The translations under genes and the position numbers were made by a program. This document shows, piece after piece, positions 26,097 through 34,192 of a stretch of 64,000 bases of DNA. This stretch comes from Alphaproteobacteria bacterium (GTDB lineage: Bacteria > Pseudomonadota > Alphaproteobacteria > Rickettsiales > SXRF01). The first letter of the stretch is position 1; each line of letters begins with the position of its first letter. The notes beneath the pieces are model-generated. The model had not been told where the DNA came from. It did not search any database and saw nothing but the letters and a program-made list of their open reading frames with translations. The stretch lies in the NCBI GenBank assembly GCA_025360605.1, contig JANYBV010000012.1, positions 1 to 64,000 on the forward strand. Reading direction: 5' to 3'.

Positions 26097-27404
26097 TTAC
26101 AGGAGCAATAAAGCAGGGCTTTCGAGATAGTGCTTGAGCGCAGCAAGGAATTCAGCGCCAATCGCGCCGTCCACCACGCGGTGATCGACCGACAGGGTCA
26201 GATCCACCATGTTACGCACCACCATCTGGCCATGGCGCACGACCACGCGGTCTTCACCCGCGCCAACCGCTAAAATGCAGCCCTGCGGCGGATTGACGAT
26301 CGCCGAGAAGGTTTTGACACCGAACATGCCGAGGTTGGAAATAGAGAATCCGCCACCTTGAAATTCTTCGGGCGCGAGTTTGCCGGTGCGCGCACGTCCG
26401 GCGAGATCTTTCATTTCGCCCGACACGGTGACTACCGATTTCTGGTCGGCATTCTTGACAATCGGGGTGATGAGGCCGCCTTCAATCGCCACCGCCACCG
26501 AAATATCGATGTTGTTATATTGCACGATCGCATCGTCATACCATGAGGCATTTGCTGCCGGAACCTTGCGCAGCGCCATGCCCACCGCCTTGATGATGAA
26601 ATCGTTCACCGAGGTTTTATAGGCCGGTTTTTTGTCTTTTCCCGCGATAGCTTCCGCTTCGAAATTGATGTCCTTGCGGATATCGAGGAGCTTGTTTAGC
26701 TCCACATCAACCGTCAGGTAGAAATGCGGCACCTGCTGTTTGGATTCGGTCAGGCGGCGCGCGATGACCTTGCGCATGTTGCTGTTGGGAATTTTGGTGA
26801 ATTCCACCGGATTGCGCATCACGCGGCCAGAGCGGCCCAGATTGCCTGAGCTTTTGGCTTTCAGCACGTCTTCCTTTACCACGCGGCCATGCGGGCCGGT
26901 GCCGGCAACGCCTGCGATGTCGACGCCTTCTTGCGCAGCCACGCGTTTGGCCAGCGGGGATGCAAATACACGCTCACCTGCGCTGCGCATGGGTGCGGCA
27001 GCAGCCGGAGCTGCCGTTGGAGCAAGGCTTGGTGCGGATGTCGGCGCAGCAGTAGGTGCGGCACTTGGCGCAGCGGCCGGTGCAGCAGCGGGTGCAGCCG
27101 CTTCGGCAGGTTTCGCAGCAGCGGCTTTTGGTTTATAGGTGTCCAGCACCTTTTTATCTTCGCCGTCTTCCAGCAACAGCGCGATGAGCTGGTTGACCTT
27201 CACCCCTTCCGTACCACCGTTTACGATAATTTTGCCGATAATACCTTCATCCACCGCTTCCACTTCCATGGTTGCCTTATCGGTTTCGATTTCGGCGATC
27301 ACCTGACCGGATTTAATTTTATCCCCTTCCTTAACCGTCCATTTGGCAAGGTTGCCTTCGGTCATGGTAGGAGAGAGTGCGGGCATTAAAATTTCTATCG
27401 GCAT
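26097..27404 (-). CDS. pdhC: Dihydrolipoamide acetyltransferase (PDH E2)
   Basis: E2 core of pyruvate dehydrogenase, 435 aa. One N-terminal lipoyl domain ([17 protein letters not shown]; lipoyl lysine in [13 protein letters not shown]), an Ala/Pro/Thr-rich flexible linker (about 85-135), the peripheral subunit-binding domain ([28 protein letters not shown] given in parts: [11 protein letters not shown] and [13 protein letters not shown]), and the catalytic domain ending in SVDHRVVDG with His408 and Asp412. ATG 27404 is chosen because the lipoyl domain starts there. It supplies acetyl-CoA to the TCA cycle. Confidence 0.97.
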   Translation of the reverse strand: MPIEILMPALSPTMTEGNLAKWTVKEGDKIKSGQVIAEIETDKATMEVEAVDEGIIGKIIVNGGTEGVKVNQLIALLLEDGEDKKVLDTYKPKAAAAKPAEAAAPAAAPAAAPSAAPTAAPTSAPSLAPTAAPAAAAPMRSAGERVFASPLAKRVAAQEGVDIAGVAGTGPHGRVVKEDVLKAKSSGNLGRSGRVMRNPVEFTKIPNSNMRKVIARRLTESKQQVPHFYLTVDVELNKLLDIRKDINFEAEAIAGKDKKPAYKTSVNDFIIKAVGMALRKVPAANASWYDDAIVQYNNIDISVAVAIEGGLITPIVKNADQKSVVTVSGEMKDLAGRARTGKLAPEEFQGGGFSISNLGMFGVKTFSAIVNPPQGCILAVGAGEDRVVVRHGQMVVRNMVDLTLSVDHRVVDGAIGAEFLAALKHYLESPALLLL

Positions 27405-27464
27405 AACATGTACTTTTCTAGCTAAGGTGAAGCAGCGCAAGTCTGCAAGAATGGGTATAAAATA

Positions 27465-27917
27465 TCAATTGAACGGCGATACGCAATCAGGTTTTTGAGA
27501 GCGCTGCACCGTGACTGCGGTTTTAAATTTCTGGCTTATCAGGGCTTCGGATAATTTAAAGGCGTTATCGAGCGTATCAACCTGATAATTACCCGCCGCC
27601 AGCAGCAAATAGCTGGTGTCCTGATAACCATTTTCATAGCTGTTGACCTGTTCGTTGATCGTGTAGTTCCACGTCAGGTTGACTATTCTTTTGACCTCGG
27701 CTTGCTTCGTCAGATCGGATATTTGCTGAACTTTTTCATCAAACTTCTTTTTGGCATCCTGATTGGATTTGCCCAACGAAGTGAAATTCACAGCCACAAA
27801 TACATTGTCCTTCATCTCGCACTCGGGAACATCATTTTTAGTCGTTGCCGCCAGCGCCGGAGAAGCCAGAAGCAGGATCGCAACCAAGGTCGTAACAGTA
27901 TATTTCTTCATGGTCAT
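27465..27917 (-). CDS. Small exported protein of unknown function
   Basis: A 150-aa protein (start ATG 27917; a second ATG at 27911) with a signal peptide ending LAA around residue 24. The mature part is mixed alpha/beta with a KKKFDEKVQQISDLTKQAEVKR helix segment and two cysteines (PECEMKD near the N-terminus and KPDCVSPFN at the C-terminus) that may form a disulfide. I recognise no family. It lies between pdhB (6 bp away) and pdhC, on the same strand. Confidence 0.7.
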   Translation of the reverse strand: MTMKKYTVTTLVAILLLASPALAATTKNDVPECEMKDNVFVAVNFTSLGKSNQDAKKKFDEKVQQISDLTKQAEVKRIVNLTWNYTINEQVNSYENGYQDTSYLLLAAGNYQVDTLDNAFKLSEALISQKFKTAVTVQRSQKPDCVSPFN

Positions 27918-27922
27918 TTCCC

Positions 27923-28915
27923 TTATGCAGCTTGTTGTTCGCGGTAGCACACCTGTTTTACTGCCTCGATAATGTGCGAAGCCTGTGGAAGCGCTATTTT
28001 TTCGAGGTTTGCCGCGTAAGGCAACGGAACATCCACGCCCGCCACACGCGCCACCGGCGCATCGAGGTAATCAAACGCATGTTCCATAATCACCGCAGCG
28101 ATTTCCGAGCCAATACCAGCAGCTGGCCACCCCTCTTCCACCGATACGCAGCGGTTGGTTTTCTTCACCGATTCCACGATGGTATCCGTATCCAGCGGAC
28201 GCAGGGTGCGCAAATCAATCACTTCGGCGCTGATGCCCTGTGCTGCCAGTTCTTCAGCGGCTGCGAGCGCTTTACCGACCATGATCGAAAACGCCACGAT
28301 GGTCACATCGGTACCTTCGCGCACGACCGCGGCCTTGCCAATTTCGGCCACATTATCACCTTCGGGTACATCGAAAGACTGGCCGTAGAGCATTTCGTTT
28401 TCAAGGAAGATCACCGGATTGGGATCGCGGATAGCCGCTTTCAGCAAGGCTTTGGCCGATGCCGCATCATAAGGTGCGATGACTTTCAGGCCCGGAACAT
28501 GGGCATACCACGACGCATAGCACTGCGAATGCTGCGCGCCGACGCGTGATGCCGCACCGTTAGGGCCACGGAACACAATCGGGCAGCGGATCTGGCCGCC
28601 GGACATATAGTTGGTTTTTGCAGCGGAATTGATCAGGTGATCCATCGCCTGCATCGCGAAGTTAAAAGTCATGAATTCCACGACCGGTTTCAGACCCATC
28701 ATGGCCGCACCCACGCCAAGCCCTGCAAACCCGTGTTCGGTGATCGGTGTATCGACTACGCGCTCCGAGCCGAATTCCGCCAGCAACCCTTCGGTTACCT
28801 TATACGCACCCTGATACTCGGCAACCTCTTCACCCATGATGAAGACTTCTTTATCGCGGCGCATTTCTTCAGCCATCGCATCACGCAAGGCTACTCGAAG
28901 GGTTTGTGTTGGCAT
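27923..28915 (-). CDS. pdhB: Pyruvate dehydrogenase E1 beta subunit
   Basis: Transketolase-like beta subunit of the alpha2-beta2 E1, 330 aa. The N-terminus ([34 protein letters not shown] in parts: [25 protein letters not shown]) and [19 protein letters not shown] with the catalytic/TPP-interacting Glu are typical, as is the C-terminal [15 protein letters not shown]. It lacks the N-terminal lipoyl domain found on PdhB of many alphaproteobacteria such as rhizobia, so E2 is the only lipoylated subunit here. A 232-aa unknown gene separates it from pdhA. Confidence 0.96.
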   Translation of the reverse strand: MPTQTLRVALRDAMAEEMRRDKEVFIMGEEVAEYQGAYKVTEGLLAEFGSERVVDTPITEHGFAGLGVGAAMMGLKPVVEFMTFNFAMQAMDHLINSAAKTNYMSGGQIRCPIVFRGPNGAASRVGAQHSQCYASWYAHVPGLKVIAPYDAASAKALLKAAIRDPNPVIFLENEMLYGQSFDVPEGDNVAEIGKAAVVREGTDVTIVAFSIMVGKALAAAEELAAQGISAEVIDLRTLRPLDTDTIVESVKKTNRCVSVEEGWPAAGIGSEIAAVIMEHAFDYLDAPVARVAGVDVPLPYAANLEKIALPQASHIIEAVKQVCYREQQAA

Positions 28916-28967
28916 AATTTTCTCCTACTTATCCATTACTCTTAGCATTGATCAAAAGCGCAGGCAC

Positions 28968-29666
28968 TCACCTGCCCTTTTGTTGTTCATTTCCGAGCGC
29001 AATTGTAATAATCGCGGCAGGGACAATCACTTTGGTTCTTTCCTGATCCTCGGCATTTCTGCCATGACGTATTTTCACCCCTTGTGCCAGTTGCTCCGCC
29101 GACACAGTGCCTTCATTGCCGTGGCTGGCAACCCCGTATATCTGCATCAACAGCGACAGCGTTTCCGGCCCCTTTTTAGAACCGGAAAACACTTTTTCCA
29201 CCAGATCCGGCCCTGCTGCCGAGGGTTTCCAGCCCTCAAAAATACGCCTGTGCAGCTGCTCAAGTTCAAATTCAACCAGCTTAGCTGGGTTTTCAGCACC
29301 TTCCGCATCACCGGAAACACCTTCGAGTGCATCATCATCGCCTGTCTGATGCTTTTTGCGCCGGACCATCATCTGCGTAGCTTTTTCCAGCAGGCTTTCT
29401 GCTGCCGCGTAACGAAATCCGTCAACCGAGGCATCGCTCAGATCGGCTTGTTCAAAACGGTCTTTGGGCCTTTTATCATCATACAACCGTCCAGAAGCCC
29501 TGCGGCCATTGCGGATAGTATCTGCAATTTCTGCCCTGATACGCTCATAATCATCATGGCTCAGGTCTGGCTGGTTATGGCGCGCCAGAATTTCTCTCGC
29601 CAGCTCGAACACGCCCTGCGAGGGTTCTCCAAAATCGTAATCATCTTTTTTGATTGCTGCAGCCAT
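28968..29666 (-). CDS. Hypothetical protein between pdhA and pdhB
   Basis: A 232-aa soluble acidic protein. Two predicted helical parts, residues 15-60 (SQGVFELAREILARHNQPDL, YERIRAEIADTIRNGRR) and 85-160 (AAAESLLEKATQMMVRRKKH), are joined by polar linkers (TGDDDALEGVSGDAEG). The C-terminus is basic-polar (NEQQKGR). No signal peptide, membrane helix or known motif. It lies 11 bp after pdhA and 52 bp before pdhB, so it is made with the complex, but no function can be read from the sequence. Confidence 0.65.
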   Translation of the reverse strand: MAAAIKKDDYDFGEPSQGVFELAREILARHNQPDLSHDDYERIRAEIADTIRNGRRASGRLYDDKRPKDRFEQADLSDASVDGFRYAAAESLLEKATQMMVRRKKHQTGDDDALEGVSGDAEGAENPAKLVEFELEQLHRRIFEGWKPSAAGPDLVEKVFSGSKKGPETLSLLMQIYGVASHGNEGTVSAEQLAQGVKIRHGRNAEDQERTKVIVPAAIITIALGNEQQKGR

Positions 29667-29677
29667 GACGTTTCAGC

Positions 29678-30697
29678 TTACACCAACACATCCGTCCACA
29701 GCTCGGATTCAGGCGGCTCTGGGCTTTGTTGTGCAAACTCGGCGGCGGCACCGACAATATCCTTAATTTCCTTTTCAAGCGCTTTAAGGGAATCTTCGGT
29801 GATGCCTTCTTTGACCATGCGGGCTTTCAGGCCTTCAATCGGATCGTGGTGTTCTTTGTAGCCTTCCACTTCTTCCTTGGAGCGGTATTTCGCCGGATCG
29901 GACATAGAGTGGCCGCGATAGCGGTAGGTTTTCATTTCCAGCAGGAACGGGCCATTGCCCGCGCGCACATGGGCGACGGCTTCTAGGCCCGCTTCACGCA
30001 CAGCCACCACGTCCATACCATCCACCTGTTTACCCGGAATGGCGAAGCCTTCGCCGCGGCGGAACAATTCGGTAGTGGCGTGGCTACGCTTGGTAGAAGT
30101 ACCCATCGCATATTCGTTATTTTCGATGATGTAGATGACCGGCAGTTTCCACAGCGAGGCCATATTGAAGGACTCGTATACCTGCCCTTGATTCACCGAT
30201 CCGTCGCCAAAATACACCAACGAGAGATTACCGTTCTTACGGTATTTGTGGGCGAAAGCGATACCCGTGCCCAGCGGCACCTGCGCACCAACGATGCCGT
30301 GACCGCCGTAGAAATGTTTCTCGGTCGAGAACATGTGCATCGAGCCGCCCTTGCCTTTGGAAAAGCCGCCAATGCGCCCTGTCAATTCGGCCATAATCCC
30401 CTTCGGGTCCATGCCGCATGCCAGCATGTGTGCGTGGTCGCGGTAACTGGTGATGACGGCATCATTGGGCGTGATGCAGCTTTGCATGCCGGTGACGACG
30501 GCTTCCTGTCCGATATACAGATGGCAGAACCCGCCGATGAGCCCCATGCCGTACAACTGACCGGCTTTTTCCTCAAAGCGTCGGATCAGTACCATCTCAC
30601 GATAGAGCTTCAGTAAAAGCTCTTTGCTCACGGGCTTCGCGCCTGCGCCTGCCTTTAGATTTTCATTGGATATTTTTGGGTTGGTCGCTTTAGACAT
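29678..30697 (-). CDS. pdhA: Pyruvate dehydrogenase E1 alpha subunit
   Basis: E1 alpha, 339 aa, decarboxylates pyruvate with thiamine diphosphate and passes the acetyl group to E2. The TPP motif begins GDGSVNQGQVYESFNMASLW and ends IENN; the phosphorylation-loop-like RYRGHSMSDPAKYR is also conserved. ATG 30697 is chosen over an upstream in-frame start (30778) because GGAG precedes it by 5 nt and MSKATNPK matches the usual short N-terminus. It is the first gene of the PDH run. Confidence 0.97.
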   Translation of the reverse strand: MSKATNPKISNENLKAGAGAKPVSKELLLKLYREMVLIRRFEEKAGQLYGMGLIGGFCHLYIGQEAVVTGMQSCITPNDAVITSYRDHAHMLACGMDPKGIMAELTGRIGGFSKGKGGSMHMFSTEKHFYGGHGIVGAQVPLGTGIAFAHKYRKNGNLSLVYFGDGSVNQGQVYESFNMASLWKLPVIYIIENNEYAMGTSTKRSHATTELFRRGEGFAIPGKQVDGMDVVAVREAGLEAVAHVRAGNGPFLLEMKTYRYRGHSMSDPAKYRSKEEVEGYKEHHDPIEGLKARMVKEGITEDSLKALEKEIKDIVGAAAEFAQQSPEPPESELWTDVLV

Positions 30698-30775
30698 GCC
30701 ATCTCCATCAGTGGTATAGAAAGAAGGTGCTATAAAGACCAAAAACAGCCATTTTGGCAAGTATTTAATGCACTC

Positions 30776-30795
30776 CAAAAATGCTGCAATGCAGC
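30776..30795 (-). terminator. Rho-independent terminator after the hydrolase-like gene
   Basis: On the minus strand a GCTGCA/TGCAGC stem (30783-30795) is followed by ATTTTT (30777-30782). It closes the 476-aa gene before the pdhA promoter region. Confidence 0.5.
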
Positions 30796-30843
30796 GTAAT
30801 ACCTGCCCTTTTAGCGGTATTCAAATGGAACGCAAATACACTG

Positions 30844-32274
30844 TTAGGATAGTGTTCTGTTGTTTTTGGAAGAATCGGCAATTTTTTTTGCAATTTCAGC
30901 AACTTCTTTGCCAGCATGTTTTAAGGTGCTTTCCATGCCCAAGCTTTCGACTACACCATTAACACCTGACAGGCCATGCTTCACAAATGCTTGCATGGTG
31001 TGGTGAGCCTTGTTAATGTGTTCCTGACTAACGCCCACTTGATGCAAGGCTTTTACCATAGCGGCATCGAGGCCATGCGGCTGCTCCTTAGGCTTCTCCT
31101 GCATTTTTTCCTTTAATTTATCGATGGACGGAGCTGTGGGAGCGCCATTTTGTTCGGCATAAACAGAATTGCTCAACGCATGCTTGGGATCTGCAATGCC
31201 GGCGATTGATCTCAACCCATTCTCTTTGATCGTTGACCGGCTGATGAATTCATATTCTTTTTTACCTACCATCTCGTTCTTGGGATCCACTTTTTTGGGA
31301 TCATTGCCGTCACGTCCAAACGCCGCAGTGCCAGAAGGTATAAGGCCACCCATATTTTTTTGGTGGTTCTTATCAATGGCTGATTTGTTGTTGGGATCCG
31401 TAGAATCGCCTTGAAACACCTCGAGCATGGCAGCATTACTTAACGCGCCATCTTCATCAACGCTGCGACGGGAGGTAGTTTTTGCCTCAATGCCTTTAAT
31501 GTCCTGCACCGCTTTTTGGGCTTGCTCCTGACTGATATTCAGTTTTTTGGCCAGCTCCTCAGGAGTCATCTTCTTCAGTATGTCTAAATTTCCGGATGCG
31601 GTGACGGGATCCTCCAAAAACACATCCTTCGCTTTATCCCCAAGTAAGGCAGCCGCCGCCAGCGCATTAGGCGAGCCAAAGGAGTGTGCCGCAATGTGCG
31701 TATTGGATTCCTTGACCCCCATTTTCTTCAATTGCGTATCGACGGTTGCTAAAAATTTTGCCATTTGCGCAGTGGGTGGATAAAGCTCGCCGCGTTCGGC
31801 AGCGCGGGCAGCTTCCGTTTGCGTTGTCGTGCTGCTGGGATTGCCTTTAAAACCGGGGAAAGTAAGAATGACTTCTGCTTTTTTGTCGCCGGTAAGGGCA
31901 GCACCATCTTTATCAACGGGATTGCCGTCCTTATCTGTTTCTATCCATGCGGTAGCCTTAAGTCCGCTTGCGCTTTTATCTACGGTTTTACTGCTAACTT
32001 CGGCGATGGCTTTATCGTCGGTGGCTTCATTCTGGACGATTTTCTTAAAAAACCGCTCTTTTCCGTCAACGGTAATGCTAACGCGACCGATGTTTTTTGA
32101 CGTGACGGAATCTTTTCCAAAATCCTTGTAGGTCTGGAAATCTTTCTTTGCTTCGCTGTAAAATTTTATCCCTGGAACATTTTTGTAATCGGGTACATCT
32201 GTACCATCAAATAAACCGGTCAGAATTTTCTCGACTACTTTTTTTTCTGAACCGTCAGCCATGGTATCCGTCAC
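30844..32274 (-). CDS. Large alpha/beta-hydrolase-like protein of unknown function
   Basis: A 476-aa protein without signal peptide or membrane helix. The middle resembles a lipase-like alpha/beta hydrolase: strand EVILTFPGFKG (134-144), then THIAAHSFGSPNALAAAAL with Ser198 in an AHSFGS nucleophile elbow (first Gly of GxSxG replaced by Ala). Around it are charged, Lys/Asp-rich regions: an N-terminal 100 residues with no known fold, a helical segment (MTPEELAKKLNISQEQAQKA) and a polar C-terminal helix bundle. A secreted enzyme or effector is conceivable, but no secretion signal is visible. Flanked by a terminator downstream. Confidence 0.7.
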   Translation of the reverse strand: MTDTMADGSEKKVVEKILTGLFDGTDVPDYKNVPGIKFYSEAKKDFQTYKDFGKDSVTSKNIGRVSITVDGKERFFKKIVQNEATDDKAIAEVSSKTVDKSASGLKATAWIETDKDGNPVDKDGAALTGDKKAEVILTFPGFKGNPSSTTTQTEAARAAERGELYPPTAQMAKFLATVDTQLKKMGVKESNTHIAAHSFGSPNALAAAALLGDKAKDVFLEDPVTASGNLDILKKMTPEELAKKLNISQEQAQKAVQDIKGIEAKTTSRRSVDEDGALSNAAMLEVFQGDSTDPNNKSAIDKNHQKNMGGLIPSGTAAFGRDGNDPKKVDPKNEMVGKKEYEFISRSTIKENGLRSIAGIADPKHALSNSVYAEQNGAPTAPSIDKLKEKMQEKPKEQPHGLDAAMVKALHQVGVSQEHINKAHHTMQAFVKHGLSGVNGVVESLGMESTLKHAGKEVAEIAKKIADSSKNNRTLS

Positions 32275-32389
32275 CCACTATTTGAAACTTAATACTTGTT
32301 AATATTTTAGCATTAAGGGCGTTAAAATAGTGTGACGTTACAGTTAAATTATTTATTATTTTATTTCAAATGGATACAGTAAAAATGAC

Positions 32390-32842
32390 TTACCGGCCGC
32401 GGTAGTTCGGCACATCCTGCGGAGGAATCCATAGCTTCTCGGGCGGTTGGCCGGTTTGATAGAACACATCAATAGGCATGCCGCCGCGCGGATACCAGTA
32501 GCCGCCAATGCGCAGCCATACGGGTTTAATCGTTTCGATCAGACGCAGGGCAATGGCCACGGTGCAATCTTCATGGAAAGAGCCATGGTTTCTGAATGAG
32601 CCTAAAAACAGCTTCAGCGACTTGCTCTCGACCAGATAATCCTTCGGCACATAGTCAATCACCAGATGGGCAAAATCCGGCTGTCCGGTGATTGGGCATA
32701 ACGAGGTAAATTCAGGGCAGGTAAAACGTACCGCGTACAGACTCCCCTTGTGTGGATTGCCAACTTTTTCAATCAACGCCTTGTCAGGCGAATCGGGAAG
32801 CTTGGTTTGTTTGCCCAGTTGCTTCAGTGGTTTTTTGGTCAT
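32390..32842 (-). CDS. queF: preQ0 reductase QueF (NADPH-dependent 7-cyano-7-deazaguanine reductase)
   Basis: Reduces preQ0 to preQ1 in queuosine synthesis, 150 aa, the short (type I) form. The catalytic Cys is in [14 protein letters not shown], the QueF motif in [21 protein letters not shown], with the conserved Glu and His. ATG 32842 is chosen because [10 protein letters not shown] fits the family; the frame is open to 32893. QueG for the last step is at 17796-18833. No preQ1 riboswitch is visible upstream. Confidence 0.95.
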   Translation of the reverse strand: MTKKPLKQLGKQTKLPDSPDKALIEKVGNPHKGSLYAVRFTCPEFTSLCPITGQPDFAHLVIDYVPKDYLVESKSLKLFLGSFRNHGSFHEDCTVAIALRLIETIKPVWLRIGGYWYPRGGMPIDVFYQTGQPPEKLWIPPQDVPNYRGR

Positions 32843-32908
32843 TGGCGTGATCCTGATTGTGGATGTGTGTTTGTGATGTACCCTGCGTAGCAATAATTCC
32901 TTAAAAAA

Positions 32909-33640
32909 TTATTTTTCAAGCTGCGTGGATGCGTCCTGTTTTTGATTCAGGTAGGCAATGGTGTGGCAGGGTTCGCAGTTTTCATTCGCCACTTTTTTCA
33001 CCGCAGCCCCCATGACTGATTGCTTGGCGCGTTCTTGCTGTTGTTCCCAGAGCAGATATCCGCCCACCACCAACGCCCCGACACCAAATGCCCAACCTGC
33101 AACATTACTGTGTACCGCTTCTGCCGCCCGCTGGATGGAATTGATGACGGGACGGTCTTTTACCTGCTGCCAGATATGTTCCAGCGTCGGCTCCGATGCG
33201 ACCCAACGTATATCACATTTATTGTTCAGCCGTTGCATGATGGTGATCTCGGCCGCTTTGCGTGTAATCTCTTCTGACGATCGCATGACCTGATTGATGG
33301 GAACATTGCCGTGCGAACGCCGCATGAACAGGTTGATATCGTCGGCATTAAATCCTGACACCATGCCATGCACCACATCACGCACCTGATCTGGCAGGTT
33401 ACGGTCAAACACTATTTTTCCTACCACATCGGGATTCAATTTTTCGAGTTCACCAAATATTTTTGCGATTTCATTCTTGGGTAAAATCTGGAAGCCATAT
33501 GGCGGCCAGATGCGGTGTTGCAGCGACAGCCGGTCCAGTCCTTCCCTCGCCGGAAAGCGGTAGCGTCCGGCAACGCCTGACAGCCCATGTGCCTGCTCAA
33601 ACTCTAAGGCTGGTTGCCCATATACATAATCTGTTGACAT
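32909..33640 (-). CDS. Membrane-anchored protein with a C-terminal CxxCH motif
   Basis: A 243-aa protein without signal peptide. The first 175 residues are soluble and helical (PKNEIAKIFGELEKLNPDVV); one membrane helix follows at about 177-198; the short C-terminal tail contains NCEPCHT, a CxxCH haem-attachment-type motif (Cys222, Cys225, His226). If the N-terminus is cytoplasmic, the tail is periplasmic, where c-type haem is attached. No axial methionine follows in a usual place, so a disulfide or metal site is an alternative. Function unknown. Confidence 0.65.
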   Translation of the reverse strand: MSTDYVYGQPALEFEQAHGLSGVAGRYRFPAREGLDRLSLQHRIWPPYGFQILPKNEIAKIFGELEKLNPDVVGKIVFDRNLPDQVRDVVHGMVSGFNADDINLFMRRSHGNVPINQVMRSSEEITRKAAEITIMQRLNNKCDIRWVASEPTLEHIWQQVKDRPVINSIQRAAEAVHSNVAGWAFGVGALVVGGYLLWEQQQERAKQSVMGAAVKKVANENCEPCHTIAYLNQKQDASTQLEK

Positions 33641-33785
33641 AGAATGCTAATCTAATTTTGATGCATGTTGTCCGCACCCATTGTAGCCTAAGCAAATGCA
33701 AATGGATATTAACTTTCGATGACAATATCCAACATTGTACGACTATTGCTAAAATGCAATTAGTATATTGTAAAATAAAGGAAAA

Positions 33786-33862
33786 TGGGGCGAGAGACGG
33801 GGCTCGAACCCGCGACCTTCGGAATCACAATCCGACGCTCTAACCAACTGAGCTACACCCCC
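33786..33862 (-). tRNA. tRNA-His (anticodon GTG) with imperfect acceptor stem
   Basis: D-stem GCTC/GAGC, anticodon stem TCGGA/TCCGA with loop TTGTGAT (anticodon GTG), T-arm GCGGG/CCCGT with TTCGAGC, and encoded CCA after C73. The acceptor strands GGGGGTG and CTCTCGC pair poorly: G2-G71 and T6-T67 do not match and G4-T69 is a wobble. Position -1 is A, so the usual extra G is not encoded. Confidence 0.85.
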
Positions 33863-33942
33863 TTATAGCAAGGGACTTATATTTTGGCCCCAGTCAGCAG
33901 AGGAAAAAATTTCTAATCCCCAACAACTAAAACCTTTATTCA

Positions 33943-34018
33943 TGGTGGGCGATGACAGGCTCGAACTGCCGACCCTCTCGGTGTAAACGAGATGCTCTAC
34001 CAACTGAGCTAATCGCCC
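33943..34018 (-). tRNA. tRNA-Val (anticodon TAC)
   Basis: A 76-nt tRNA: acceptor GGGCGAT pairs with ATCGCCC, anticodon loop TTTACAC (TAC), T-arm GGCAG/CTGTC with loop TTCGAGC, CCA encoded. It lies 80 bp upstream of tRNA-His on the same strand, so the two may be one transcript. Confidence 0.95.
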
Positions 34019-34113
34019 GACTCCAATCGAATACTCTCCAAAAGGAGATGGTCTTCTACCCTGTTTTTTTCGCGTTTGCAATACGAAAACAGCAAATTAC
34101 CGAGAAAACTATA

Positions 34114-34164
34114 GTGAAAGCATTTGCTTATTTTGGATAATTATAACAGATTGTTACGCATAAA
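34114..34164 (+). repeat. Promoter-region repeat, copy 1
   Basis: About 51 bp that match 35687-35737 with only a few differences. It contains a candidate promoter: GTGAAA (34114-34119), 16-bp spacer GCATTTGCTTATTTTG, and GATAAT (34136-34141). It precedes the first of the two paralogous membrane-protein genes. Confidence 0.75.
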
Positions 34165-34192
34165 TTAGTTTTCACCTACACCTAATCTATCC

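Noticed and set aside
26740..27389. Plus-strand frames opposite pdhC
   Set aside because: They mirror the Ala/Pro-rich linker and lipoyl domain of pdhC; low-complexity translation only.
32843..32908. preQ1 riboswitch before queF
   Set aside because: The short leader lacks the conserved pseudoknot pattern of preQ1-I or preQ1-II.
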